Part shown: positions 8,425-16,999 of the stretch, in pieces
How positions within the stretch are numbered: the first letter of the stretch is position 1
How the letters are laid out: each line of letters starts with the position of its first letter
Origin: Gammaproteobacteria bacterium
Lineage (GTDB): Bacteria > Pseudomonadota > Gammaproteobacteria > Woeseiales > Woeseiaceae
NCBI GenBank assembly: GCA_002685275.1
Contig: NYWX01000022.1
Coordinates: forward strand, 1 to 33,537
DNA length: 33,537 nt
Direction of reading: 5' to 3'
Notes under the pieces: generated by a model
The model's database searches: none
What the model saw: only the letters and a program-made list of their open reading frames with translations
Told to the model about the DNA's origin: nothing
Made by a program: the position numbers and the translations under genes

Positions 8425-10338
8425 TTACTGGATTCGATACAAAACCCATGCGTCACTTTTCACTATTACTTCCAAATTTAAATAGTGCGAAGCCTCGGTC
8501 AATACATACCTAAACTTTGGCTCTCCATTTTTAATACTCGAATAGTCATTCTCAGACAGCTTGAGCCAATTCCGCCGAATAATATCAATGTTTAATCCAC
8601 TAGATTGCGTAGGTATCTCTGAATATTCGATGTTTAGATTTATCATTCTATTCAAGAACGCGCCGTAAACTTGTTTTGCTCCCAGCATAAAATTTCCATC
8701 ATCATGTTCTTGGAAATACACGTCATACTGAGGCAGAAATTCTCTAAAACAGTTAAAGTAGGGTGGCGTAATAATCCCCACGCCTGATGGAACACTCGCT
8801 TGAATCTCACCAATAATATGCTGGCGCTCCTTAAGATCATCAAATAGATCAAAGAATTCAATATCAAGCATGCTGTGAAGCTTATCTATTGATAAATTCT
8901 TATATAATTCGGACGCTTCGCTATTGGACGCATCCGGACGGCTGCGATAGATGGGCCCTGTTTGACAATCAAAAAGAAACTGCTCATTGACTCTATCATA
9001 ACTATACCCGGCATTAAGGAGAGCTTTATAATACACAGCCCTACCTTCAGTTACATAGTTTTTCTCGCTATTTTTATTTAAAACTAGACGAGTATAGTTA
9101 TAAGGATTTTTATAATCAACGAACAATACGGCGACCAGGCTTAAGATTATAATAGAAATATATATTAGTGAATTAACAGCGATCATCTTGCTTGTTAATG
9201 ACTTCCAAATTCCACCACGCTTAACAAGCGAATCCATATAAAATAAGATAAGCGCAAACCAAATAAAAACAGCAGGAAGCCCAGCATATTTAACTACTCG
9301 GCATCCCACTTGCGAATTAATTATCTTTTCCATAATAAATTCGAAGACACCAAATTTTGCATATGTCAGCTCAATTAAAGCAACAGCAAAAAAGAATAAA
9401 AAGGGTAAGACTATCAGTGGAATCAATCTTAGAAGGCTCCGATAGTGGGCAACTTTCTCACCGTGAAATACCAATAAACCGATTGGGCTTAAGCAGAAGG
9501 CCAGTTTTAGTAGAAGTAAGTTTGGATGCACAAGAAGTTGGTATACTGCCGAAAAGTCGTCTATTTCATCCCGGTAAAGAGCTGCTATGTAATCTGCACT
9601 GGCAATGGATAAGTAAGAAGATTCTCTGAAAATCTCAGATAATGAAACGAGCTTCATTAAAATCGGAATGATTCCTAAAAAGCAAATACAGACTATTGCT
9701 AAAAGAGTCTTGACCTTAAGGCGCTCTTTCAAGATAAATATCAAATAAATAGGCGTCATGAGCACAATGAGAGTTAATACGATACCGTTAGTCGGATGTG
9801 CGATCGAACCCGCCGCAATGGCTAATGCTGCACTAATATACTTTCCCTTAAGAATACAAAAGCTACAAATCAAAAAGGCTAGAGATAAAAATGTGCGACT
9901 TGACAGTGAAGGATGCAGAAAATCAACACCGAAGCCTAGTTCTCTCAATCCGTCTACAAATGGAAAGCCTAATATTTGTACAACACCAACCATCACTAGA
10001 AATGCTAGCGATAGCTTAGTAAGGTATGGACGCTGATCCGGAGTTCCTGAAAATTTAACAAGCACGACGAATATACTCGCACATATCATGAAAACAGCTA
10101 GACTCCCCAGCGCATATAGGCCGGGGGTCACCATTAAATGCTTCAGTATATGATAAAGAGGAGTTGCAATTAATGCATTACTGACATGTCCAAGCCCACA
10201 GTCAAGGCAGTCACTAAACGACATAAATGCTGCTAGGTCATGCGTTCGTTGCGGCGGCCAGGGGAAAGAAGCAGTGAAAGCTATAGCCAGTAAAGTACCA
10301 ACTAAGATGCATAATCTCGCTTCAAAAAAAAATTTCAT
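8425..10338 (-). CDS. Large polytopic membrane protein, GT-C glycosyltransferase-like
   Basis: About 637 residues: roughly ten or more hydrophobic helices in the first 410 residues, then a soluble C-terminal domain of about 220 residues. The first extracytoplasmic loop, after helix 1, holds acidic residues (RTHDLAAF, then FSDCLDC) where GT-C enzymes keep a catalytic Asp. The C-terminal domain contains ITPPYFNCFREF and a YDVYFQEHDDGNF segment, typical of periplasmic domains of such proteins. GT-C enzymes use polyprenyl-phosphate sugars as donors, which fits the UbiA block immediately downstream. I chose the ATG at 10338 (GGAG ahead) over a TTG at 10356. I do not recognise an orthologue; a Wzy or ligase role is the alternative. 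Confidence 0.75.
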   Translation of the reverse strand: MKFFFEARLCILVGTLLAIAFTASFPWPPQRTHDLAAFMSFSDCLDCGLGHVSNALIATPLYHILKHLMVTPGLYALGSLAVFMICASIFVVLVKFSGTPDQRPYLTKLSLAFLVMVGVVQILGFPFVDGLRELGFGVDFLHPSLSSRTFLSLAFLICSFCILKGKYISAALAIAAGSIAHPTNGIVLTLIVLMTPIYLIFILKERLKVKTLLAIVCICFLGIIPILMKLVSLSEIFRESSYLSIASADYIAALYRDEIDDFSAVYQLLVHPNLLLLKLAFCLSPIGLLVFHGEKVAHYRSLLRLIPLIVLPFLFFFAVALIELTYAKFGVFEFIMEKIINSQVGCRVVKYAGLPAVFIWFALILFYMDSLVKRGGIWKSLTSKMIAVNSLIYISIIILSLVAVLFVDYKNPYNYTRLVLNKNSEKNYVTEGRAVYYKALLNAGYSYDRVNEQFLFDCQTGPIYRSRPDASNSEASELYKNLSIDKLHSMLDIEFFDLFDDLKERQHIIGEIQASVPSGVGIITPPYFNCFREFLPQYDVYFQEHDDGNFMLGAKQVYGAFLNRMINLNIEYSEIPTQSSGLNIDIIRRNWLKLSENDYSSIKNGEPKFRYVLTEASHYLNLEVIVKSDAWVLYRIQ

Positions 10339-10362
10339 GCGATATATTCTCTCCAATTGTGA

Positions 10363-11613
10363 TCATCGATTATTTAACGTCATAACACCATTACGATTTA
10401 AAGATCCTGATCGCTTCGTTTTGCTATCGAATTGCTTTAAGAAATGGCAATAAAAATAAAGTACCCAAAAACTTATATCTATAACTACTATGGCTCCAAA
10501 TAAGCTCGATAAATAAAAGCCTATATATAGAAAGCATAAGATGTTTCTCTCCCGCGCGACATATCTCAAAGCCCAAACAAGAAGTCTAAACTGGTGAAAT
10601 ATTAGCAATACACCCATTGGGATACCGAAATGAAATATGAGATTTAAAGGTGATATATGGAAGTAATAATGTTGATAATCGTTACCTGCTAAATCAGTAA
10701 TCACGAAAGAGTATCCAGCTAGTTGACCAAACAGCAAGACTGACAAAGAATGACTTTGATCTATGAAATAGGCAAAAGTTTCTTCTGTTCTCCCACCTGT
10801 TGCGAGATAAAACAGTTGTCTACCTTTATCCATGTCATCTTTATCAAACCCCAATACAAGATCTATTACACCCTGAAATCTCGCCATAAGCCCTACCTGA
10901 TAGCTAAAATATAAGAACAGCGAGAATGTGAGAAACCCTATAATAATTCCCTTTAAAGAGAAACGACCAGCAAAGATTCTAGGTCCAAACAATTGACCGA
11001 GGTATATCAAAAAACTAGAACGCTTACCTGTGAGGATAATAGTCAAAAATAGAATTACGGCGTAAAGCTTTGACGATCGCGTGGCCAAATAACAAGCCAA
11101 TAAGATATAGGTTTGTAAACCCATCCCAAAATAGACTATTAGCCCAGACTGATACGCAATAAAGTAAATAATACAAACAGCTAAAGTTAACCAAATAGCT
11201 ACTTTTAAGAACTTAACATTGAATTTAAGCTTTGTCAGATCAGCTCTCGCTAACTGCCATCCCGCAATATATCCCAAGATAATGAAGCTGTAGAAGTATA
11301 AATGCCCAACTAAACTTTTAAACAGACCACCAGAATATACTCCTAAGAGGAACTTTGCGCCTAGGGCCAAGATTAAAAAGAGCAAGCTAAGATTTTTTGG
11401 TATTTTAGAAAAAAAATAAATACTAAAAATGACTAATAAGACTTTAATTAAAAAAGCGGACCGGTACACAAAAGATAATCTATCTGAGCCGTTTAAGAAT
11501 ATATCTAAACCAAAGATGCCATCTAAAAGAACTACAGCTACTGACACATACAACAGCCACTTCACACAACTAAAGTAGTACTTATGAATATCGTCTCGAG
11601 AATCTGGTCTCAA
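10363..11613 (-). CDS. wzy: O-antigen polymerase/ligase-like membrane protein (Wzy candidate)
   Basis: A 416-residue protein with about eleven hydrophobic helices and a large hydrophilic loop around residues 250-310, the usual layout of Wzy polymerases. The cytoplasmic turn LTGKRSSFLIYL around residues 190-201 is commonly seen in Wzy and EpsG-like proteins. Sequence conservation in this family is weak, so the call rests on topology and context: a Wzx-type flippase and Wzz are in the same locus and no other such protein is visible. The start is TTG, overlapping the previous stop by 4 bases (TTGA). No ATG occurs before the middle of the protein, so the TTG must be used. WaaL ligase is the alternative. 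Confidence 0.72.
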   Translation of the reverse strand: MRPDSRDDIHKYYFSCVKWLLYVSVAVVLLDGIFGLDIFLNGSDRLSFVYRSAFLIKVLLVIFSIYFFSKIPKNLSLLFLILALGAKFLLGVYSGGLFKSLVGHLYFYSFIILGYIAGWQLARADLTKLKFNVKFLKVAIWLTLAVCIIYFIAYQSGLIVYFGMGLQTYILLACYLATRSSKLYAVILFLTIILTGKRSSFLIYLGQLFGPRIFAGRFSLKGIIIGFLTFSLFLYFSYQVGLMARFQGVIDLVLGFDKDDMDKGRQLFYLATGGRTEETFAYFIDQSHSLSVLLFGQLAGYSFVITDLAGNDYQHYYFHISPLNLIFHFGIPMGVLLIFHQFRLLVWALRYVARERNILCFLYIGFYLSSLFGAIVVIDISFWVLYFYCHFLKQFDSKTKRSGSLNRNGVMTLNNR

Positions 11614-12950
11614 GTTGATTTAGGTCCCAAAAAATCTAAATCAAGGCCCATAACGATCACTTCTGGGATTCCAGAAGAGCTATTACAGGCGACTCCAATT
11701 TTTTCAATCATCTCAAGAGGCGCATGCTCCTCGTCAAAAGTAAAGCTCCAACTTGAGGCATCAGTAAAGTCAAAATTCTCCCAATAGTATCTACCATCTA
11801 CAGTTTTTAGAGCTAAAAAAGGCTGAGGCCCAAAGAGCTTTCCCCGGGCCCGGACGTCGAGTCTCCACTTACCATCTCTTATCTTGACAAGATCAGATGA
11901 CAGACCGCACGTAGTTCTTTCAATGCCCAAGCACTTCCTAAAACCATCTGCGGCTTCTTCAAAAGAAAAGGAGACATCGTCAAAATTCTCTGAAGCGTGC
12001 CGAATATATCTCATCACCTTTTCAATCTCAGGTCTCATATTACGAAAATCATGATTGGTGAATGACAACAGCACATCGTTGCCAGTGCGAGCTTCCAAAA
12101 ATGCATCATTCACATCCTCTTGAGAAATTTCACGCAGACGAGCATGCATATTAAGACACCTTGCGATCCAGCGCCGCATATTGCCAATCTTTTGATAGTC
12201 ATCATAATCTGGGTGATATGGTATCCATGACTTGGTAGCTTTTTCCCAGTTCCCATAACGACCTCCAGCTAGATCTGGTTGATCTATCGTACCGGCAGTA
12301 ATTGATTGATTCGCATAGTCAAATGGTATCCACTGCTCAAGAAACCAGTTAGAGTCTGGTCTCTCCGTATGGAATCCAGGTCTGTAACATGAGGGGAACC
12401 ATTCACGATCAATTATCTTTTTTGCTAATATTTCTGACACATTACTAGAATTGAGATAAGTGGTGCCACCATTATGGAAGTGGCCGGTAATTGGTAAAGG
12501 GTGGTAGTGCCATTGGATACTTCCAAGCGAAAGGTCATCACAAGTGTATCTCTGATAAAAATCAAAAACTTTATGGTCCCCTGCATCTCTCCTCCTGGGA
12601 TTATCTCCAGAAAAACCTACATGGTCTAAACAAAACCAATTGTACTTCCATCCATCGCCCTCGGAGTCTACGAGCTGCCTAGTGAATTTTTCGGAAGTAA
12701 TTTGGTTGAGCATGGTCTCAATTTGAGCCCAGTCTTCATTAAAAACCGTTCGCGACACATCAAAAGTATTGGCCACAGCTTCAGTAACATCCCCCAAATC
12801 AAGCTCGCCATTCCTAATTGCTTTCAAAGTTTCCTCAGATGGCTCTAAGTCAATCCCGTAAATATTTTTAAGCCTTTTGAAATTCGCGTCCAGGCCTTCA
12901 TAAAGAGGACCTTCAGTATCAATGCAATGAACTATGTAAACGTGACCCAA
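11610..12950 (-). CDS. NodB-fold-like putative polysaccharide/sugar deacetylase in nonulosonic acid cluster
   Basis: A 446-residue soluble protein with no signal peptide. It carries what look like the ordered motifs of a divergent carbohydrate esterase 4 (NodB) fold: an acidic motif CIDTEG at 9-14 (candidate D11 and E13), HYH at 148-150 as metal ligands, YRPG at 189-192, and SFTNHD at 296-301 near the end of the barrel. Residues after about 345 form a separate beta-rich region. The start is TTG, directly abutting the neuA stop, with GAGG eight bases ahead, so it is part of the neuA transcript. I infer removal of an acyl group from the nonulosonic acid or the glycan. The reaction is unproven, and the fold call needs structure prediction. 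Confidence 0.65.
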   Translation of the reverse strand: MGHVYIVHCIDTEGPLYEGLDANFKRLKNIYGIDLEPSEETLKAIRNGELDLGDVTEAVANTFDVSRTVFNEDWAQIETMLNQITSEKFTRQLVDSEGDGWKYNWFCLDHVGFSGDNPRRRDAGDHKVFDFYQRYTCDDLSLGSIQWHYHPLPITGHFHNGGTTYLNSSNVSEILAKKIIDREWFPSCYRPGFHTERPDSNWFLEQWIPFDYANQSITAGTIDQPDLAGGRYGNWEKATKSWIPYHPDYDDYQKIGNMRRWIARCLNMHARLREISQEDVNDAFLEARTGNDVLLSFTNHDFRNMRPEIEKVMRYIRHASENFDDVSFSFEEAADGFRKCLGIERTTCGLSSDLVKIRDGKWRLDVRARGKLFGPQPFLALKTVDGRYYWENFDFTDASSWSFTFDEEHAPLEMIEKIGVACNSSSGIPEVIVMGLDLDFLGPKST

Positions 12951-13646
12951 TTAGAAATCCTCTTCTTTTATAATAATCTCAGCTGCCAATAAGTCCTGAG
13001 GATCATCGATATCCAATGAAACTGATTTATCCATAATATATCCTATCGTATTCTCATCGACCAATTTTCGAGTCTGCTCCAAAATATCGGCCCTACCAAT
13101 ATAGATAGCCCCATTTAATTCATAAAACTTTGCCAGCGCCTGCCTTGGTAGCGACAAATTTTCCCATCCCATAAGAGGATCTATAGCGCTGTTAGAAATA
13201 TCTAAACTGAAAATGTGATTAGGTTTAGATTTACTCTCGGAGATACTAACCAAACTCTCAGAGATAGAATTTTTGAGGAGTTCAAAACTTTCCTGAATAT
13301 GAAGTCCGCTCCTAAGTGGTGATGTAGGTTGAAGTAAAACATACCAGGTATAATCCGAGCACAAAGCTAATGCATGTAGAACCACATCAACACTTGATGC
13401 ATCATCGGTTGATAATCGGTCCGGCCTTTTAATTCTGATAGTAGCGCCAGCCTTTTCAGCAAGAGATATTATCTTTTCGCTATCGGAGGATATCGCAACA
13501 TCATCAATAAATGCAGACTGTGTTGCAGCTTCGATGGTCCAGCTCAATAAAGGCTTACCACAAAGATCAACAATATTTTTATCCTTAATACCCTTTGATC
13601 CTGATCTAGCTGGGACAATTGCAAGAACCTTTCCCTCTTGAAACAT
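12951..13646 (-). CDS. neuA: CMP-nonulosonate cytidylyltransferase (NeuA/LegF type)
   Basis: 231 residues with the CMP-sugar synthetase signature PARSGSKGIKDKN at 12-24, the LLQPTSPLR motif near residue 100-110 and a C-terminal DIDDPQD segment for metal binding. It activates a nonulosonic acid (sialic, legionaminic or related) with CTP in the cytoplasm. It lacks the extra C-terminal esterase domain of the long E. coli NeuA and is of the short LegF/PseF-like size. The ATG is two bases after the stop of the upstream nucleotidyltransferase gene, and its own stop abuts the TTG of the NodB-like gene. The family is certain; the exact substrate sugar is not. Confidence 0.92.
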   Translation of the reverse strand: MFQEGKVLAIVPARSGSKGIKDKNIVDLCGKPLLSWTIEAATQSAFIDDVAISSDSEKIISLAEKAGATIRIKRPDRLSTDDASSVDVVLHALALCSDYTWYVLLQPTSPLRSGLHIQESFELLKNSISESLVSISESKSKPNHIFSLDISNSAIDPLMGWENLSLPRQALAKFYELNGAIYIGRADILEQTRKLVDENTIGYIMDKSVSLDIDDPQDLLAAEIIIKEEDF

Positions 13647-13648
13647 AC

Positions 13649-14704
13649 CTATTTCCCATTAATCTGATTTAAATCACTTTCTCTTCCGACATCACTCCAC
13701 TCCTCATAAAGGTAATAAGCTGTTGTTCGACGGCCCAATGACACAGCATCTAAAAAAAGATCGGGCATATTTTTTTTCTTCCCGCGCTCAAGCAAGCCTA
13801 AAGCTGGTGTACTTAAAACATAGATTCCAGCATTTATGTTACTGACAACAGTAGGCTTTTCTGTAAATCCGGTTATTAAGTTTCCAGAAGTATCTACGGT
13901 ACCAAACTCATTAGTTAATCTATGCTGTTTTATAGCCATGGTAGCGAAAGCATTTTGCTTTAGGTGACTTTGAACCATATCTCGATAATCAACATGACTA
14001 ACAAGATCTCCATTCGTAACCAGCACTGAAGAAAAATCTCTATTTTTTAAATCCAATAACGATAAACCTCCCACTGTGCCTAAAGGAGTTTCTTCTATAA
14101 TATATTCAATAGAAACACCAAAATCTGAACCATCGCCAAAGTAGCTCGTAAAACTTTCAGGCAAGTGATGTAAGATCAGAGCAAAGTGATAAAAACCTGA
14201 AGCTTTAGCTCGCTCAATAATGTGTTGGATCATGGGCTTGCCTCTAACTTCCACCATAGGCTTTGGAATTTTATCCGTGAAGGGCTTCAAACGAGTACCA
14301 AACCCTCCAGCCATAATTACAAACAAAGTATCTTCGCCACTATTTAACGTAGCGACCTCAGAGTAAAAAAGTCCTGACAATTGATTCCTATTCGATACAA
14401 TTGGCAAGTGTCTAAACTGATGCTTCACTAGTAAATTTTCAAGATCCGCAATGGATAGCTCATCACCTACCGTAAAAGGACTGCTATTCATGATCTTTGG
14501 ACATTCGCTTGACATACTTATGCCATCAAGAATTCCTCTTCTTATATCTCCATCGGTGATTGTTCCCCTTAGCTCAATTGAGTTTTCGGATTCCGAGACT
14601 ACAAGACAAACCTTAGAGTCAGATTCTTCTATAATTTTTATCGCATCAGTTATTGATGAGTCCACATGAAGACACAAATTAGACCAATTATTATCAAATG
14701 GCAT
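13649..14704 (-). CDS. ptmE: CBS-domain sugar-1-phosphate nucleotidyltransferase (PtmE-like)
   Basis: 351 residues: two CBS motifs in residues 1-120 (one ending near GTITDGDIRRG at 47-57), then a nucleotidyltransferase domain from about 127 with MAGGFGTRLKPFT at 131-143 and KPM at 148-150. This CBS-plus-transferase layout is that of PtmE/LegX, which in Campylobacter makes GDP-glucosamine from GlcN-1-phosphate for legionaminic acid. Mannose-1-phosphate guanylyltransferases and glucose-1-phosphate thymidylyltransferases share the second domain but lack the CBS pair. The CBS domains may sense a nucleotide. It is the one gene here that favours a legionaminic-type path over plain sialic acid. Confidence 0.82.
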   Translation of the reverse strand: MPFDNNWSNLCLHVDSSITDAIKIIEESDSKVCLVVSESENSIELRGTITDGDIRRGILDGISMSSECPKIMNSSPFTVGDELSIADLENLLVKHQFRHLPIVSNRNQLSGLFYSEVATLNSGEDTLFVIMAGGFGTRLKPFTDKIPKPMVEVRGKPMIQHIIERAKASGFYHFALILHHLPESFTSYFGDGSDFGVSIEYIIEETPLGTVGGLSLLDLKNRDFSSVLVTNGDLVSHVDYRDMVQSHLKQNAFATMAIKQHRLTNEFGTVDTSGNLITGFTEKPTVVSNINAGIYVLSTPALGLLERGKKKNMPDLFLDAVSLGRRTTAYYLYEEWSDVGRESDLNQINGK

Positions 14705-14724
14705 TTTTAAATTCCCGTTTTTAG

Positions 14725-15342
14725 TTATTTCCCAACGAATCTGGCGTTATTTTCCACGCCCTTTCTTACCGTTGAGCCAGCGCCGATAACAGCATGAGAC
14801 CCAATGTATATGCCTGGAATTATGCATGCCTGAGCTCCCACGAAACCTCCTTCCCCAACAACTACTCCACCACAAAGAACGGCTCCGGGCGCAATGTGAA
14901 CGTGTGAATGTATAACACAATCATGATCAATACTTGCACGAGTGTTAATAATCGAATTAGAGGCGATTGAACAATTGGGCTGTATAATAGCACCAGCCAT
15001 TATTTGTGCGCCTTCACCTAACATTACATCATCTGCAAGATATGCTGACGGGTGAATCAACGTTGCAAATTTGAACCCTACCGAGCAATATTTATCAAAA
15101 ACTATACTTCTGCTTACTGCATCCGGCTCGCCCCCAACCCCATTCACAAGTAGCAACTCATCCGCAGGCTGCTCCAACAACCATTCGTCGGTACCTAAAT
15201 ACTTATTGTGTGATGCCGGTTCGTCTACACTACTGCCCTTGCCTAGAACATACCCAATTTCCTTAAAGCCACTCATTGCAAGAACGTCCCTGCAAACTCT
15301 CGCATGACCTCCATTGCCAAGCATAATATAATGTTTGTCCAC
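14725..15342 (-). CDS. neuD: NeuD/PglD-type sugar acetyltransferase
   Basis: 205 residues: an N-terminal Rossmann-like domain (LGNGGHAR at 8-15) and a left-handed beta-helix of hexapeptide repeats from about residue 85 to 195, with HDC near 140-142 providing the likely catalytic histidine. Family members acetylate UDP-4-amino sugars (PglD, LegH) or sialic acid hydroxyls (NeuD). The start is GTG at 15342 with AGAGAGAG close upstream; an ATG six codons later would cut the first strand. A 94-base gap separates it from the PIG-L gene, and I see no convincing promoter in it. Whether it acts on the amino sugar or on the finished nonulosonic acid cannot be decided here. Confidence 0.85.
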   Translation of the reverse strand: MDKHYIMLGNGGHARVCRDVLAMSGFKEIGYVLGKGSSVDEPASHNKYLGTDEWLLEQPADELLLVNGVGGEPDAVSRSIVFDKYCSVGFKFATLIHPSAYLADDVMLGEGAQIMAGAIIQPNCSIASNSIINTRASIDHDCVIHSHVHIAPGAVLCGGVVVGEGGFVGAQACIIPGIYIGSHAVIGAGSTVRKGVENNARFVGK

Positions 15343-15436
15343 GTTTTATCTCTCTCTACAATACTGATTCACAAAATCAAATAAAATGGGCACTGAAAGT
15401 TAAACAGAGCTTTGTGGAAAATCTCACATTTGTAAG

Positions 15437-16105
15437 TTATCTTATTTCCTTTAAAAGCATAAAAGCCTCAGCTGACTCGCATCCAGCCTGAACTCCTCTA
15501 TATTTCGCCAACGCTTGGATCGCTTGAGCGCTCCGAGGAAAAGGAAACTCACCCATCTCGGACTTGAACTGTTCCATGATTTCAATTTTTTGAGTTAAAT
15601 ACTTCTCTATATTTACAAAAACATTTGGCCGGAAGTGCTCCCCATCAACTCTTAAAGAAAATTCAGTCTCAGACAACGTCTCAAATGCTAAAACTCTTTT
15701 GACGCTAGGATATCTAAAAGATTTGGTAGCTGCCATTACAGCATCAGACACAATAGAATGATCGCTATGTACATCATTTCGAAAAACTGAATAAATAATT
15801 TCAGGATGCAGTTTATCAACCACAGAAGAAATTGCCTGAATAATATCTTTCATAGGGACAGCCTCCAAGGCCGCAGGTGGAAACCCTAGTCGATAAGTTT
15901 CTTTGAAACCATATAGCTCAATTATTTTTGAAATCTCCAGTTCTCGCGCTTCTATTTGAGTTTGCAAGAACCCGCTCTCAAGAGACATGTCTGTAACAAG
16001 TAGCCAATAAATTTCATCACCTCCGTCAAAATGCTTCAATAAAGTGCCACCACAACCAAGCGTCTCATCATCAGCATGGGGGGCAACAACAAGAACTTTT
16101 CTCAT
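15437..16105 (-). CDS. PIG-L/LmbE family N-deacetylase
   Basis: 222 residues with the zinc-binding motif PHADDE at 9-14 (H10, D12, D13 and E14) and HSDH at 113-116, both classic for LmbE/PIG-L deacetylases such as GlcNAc-PI, MshB and BshB enzymes. The ATG at 16105 overlaps the formyltransferase stop as ATGA and has AGGTGG upstream; the longer reading from 16150 lies inside the previous gene and has no support. These enzymes remove N-acetyl groups from amino sugars. Its coupling to a formyltransferase suggests that a free amine is made and then re-acylated with a formyl group. The family is firm; the substrate is inferred. Confidence 0.9.
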   Translation of the reverse strand: MRKVLVVAPHADDETLGCGGTLLKHFDGGDEIYWLLVTDMSLESGFLQTQIEARELEISKIIELYGFKETYRLGFPPAALEAVPMKDIIQAISSVVDKLHPEIIYSVFRNDVHSDHSIVSDAVMAATKSFRYPSVKRVLAFETLSETEFSLRVDGEHFRPNVFVNIEKYLTQKIEIMEQFKSEMGEFPFPRSAQAIQALAKYRGVQAGCESAEAFMLLKEIR

Positions 16106-16998
16106 AAATATCCACCTTCGGTTAATTGTTCGCTCAAGTCCTTCTGCCATAAATATATAGCTGACGTACCAGCGACTTTTAGCAAAATAACATCATTTTC
16201 AACGCCTAAAACCCGGCCCGGTTCGATATTTCTGGGGTATTCCTCAGAACATAGTGCACTTTTCCAGACTGAGTACTGTTGATCTTCAAAAATTACTGCC
16301 GCTCCGGGATACGGTTCAGATAAAGCTAAAACTAAATTATGAATATCCTCAGCAGTCATTCTAAAGTCGATAATACCATCTCGAATAGTCCTCTTTCGCC
16401 ATAAATTTGACTCCGAATGATTCTGAATAGAATACTTGATCGATCCAGTAGCCAGCTCACTTGCTATCTCAAGAACTTGACAAGAAACCACTTTGAGAAT
16501 CTCATCATACAAACATCTTGCACTAAAATCGGGGCTTATTTTTATCTCTACCTGGCTTACAATCGGCCCGCTATCGGCACTTTTATCCATTTTAAAAAAC
16601 GTCGACGCAGTTTCCTCTAGACCTAAAGCCAAAGCCCAGATAATTGGATGACGACCTCTATTAGAGGGTAATTTGGCTGGATGAAACCCGATTACTCCGT
16701 ACTCTGCAATCTCTAGGAATTCATTTTTCAATAAATAGCTCCATCCTATGCAGAAAATAACGTCTGGTTGAATATCCCTCATGAATTTCACAGCCGCATC
16801 ATTGGAATACTTATCATGGTAAAAGCAGGGTATTGATTGATCAGCGCATAACTGTGATAGATCGACAAAATCTGTATTAAAGGATGATGATTTTTTGGTT
16901 ATAACACCCACGACTTGGTAGTCTGTTTCTCCAGATAATAATAGAGCTTCAAGCGCTACCTGACTAGATTCCACGCACCCAATAAATCCAATCTTCAT
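16102..16998 (-). CDS. Formyltransferase-family protein, sugar N-formyltransferase candidate
   Basis: 298 residues with the fold and order of methionyl-tRNA and sugar N-formyltransferases. The formyl-tetrahydrofolate loop reads HPAKLPSNRGRHPIIWAL from H106, and the catalytic Asp is D142 in ADSGPI. The canonical Asn two residues before the His (N-x-H) is G104 here. The N-terminal Rossmann domain starts at MKIGFIG, and the C-terminal third is a small beta domain typical of the family. I chose the ATG at 16998, just after the neuC stop, over one 18 bases earlier inside neuC. Its neighbours (neuC upstream, PIG-L deacetylase overlapping by 4 bases) point to N-formylation of an amino sugar or nonulosonic acid. 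Confidence 0.88.
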   Translation of the reverse strand: MKIGFIGCVESSQVALEALLLSGETDYQVVGVITKKSSSFNTDFVDLSQLCADQSIPCFYHDKYSNDAAVKFMRDIQPDVIFCIGWSYLLKNEFLEIAEYGVIGFHPAKLPSNRGRHPIIWALALGLEETASTFFKMDKSADSGPIVSQVEIKISPDFSARCLYDEILKVVSCQVLEIASELATGSIKYSIQNHSESNLWRKRTIRDGIIDFRMTAEDIHNLVLALSEPYPGAAVIFEDQQYSVWKSALCSEEYPRNIEPGRVLGVENDVILLKVAGTSAIYLWQKDLSEQLTEGGYL

Positions 16999-16999
16999 T

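Noticed and set aside
8379..8456. N-terminal extension of the SDR gene that ends at 7329
   Set aside because: The extra 26 residues show no SDR similarity; the ATG at 8378 has a good purine stretch ahead and the Rossmann motif starts right after it.
16106..16150. N-terminal extension of the PIG-L deacetylase
   Set aside because: The first 15 residues would overlap the formyltransferase end; the ATGA overlap at 16105 with AGGTGG upstream is a far better start.
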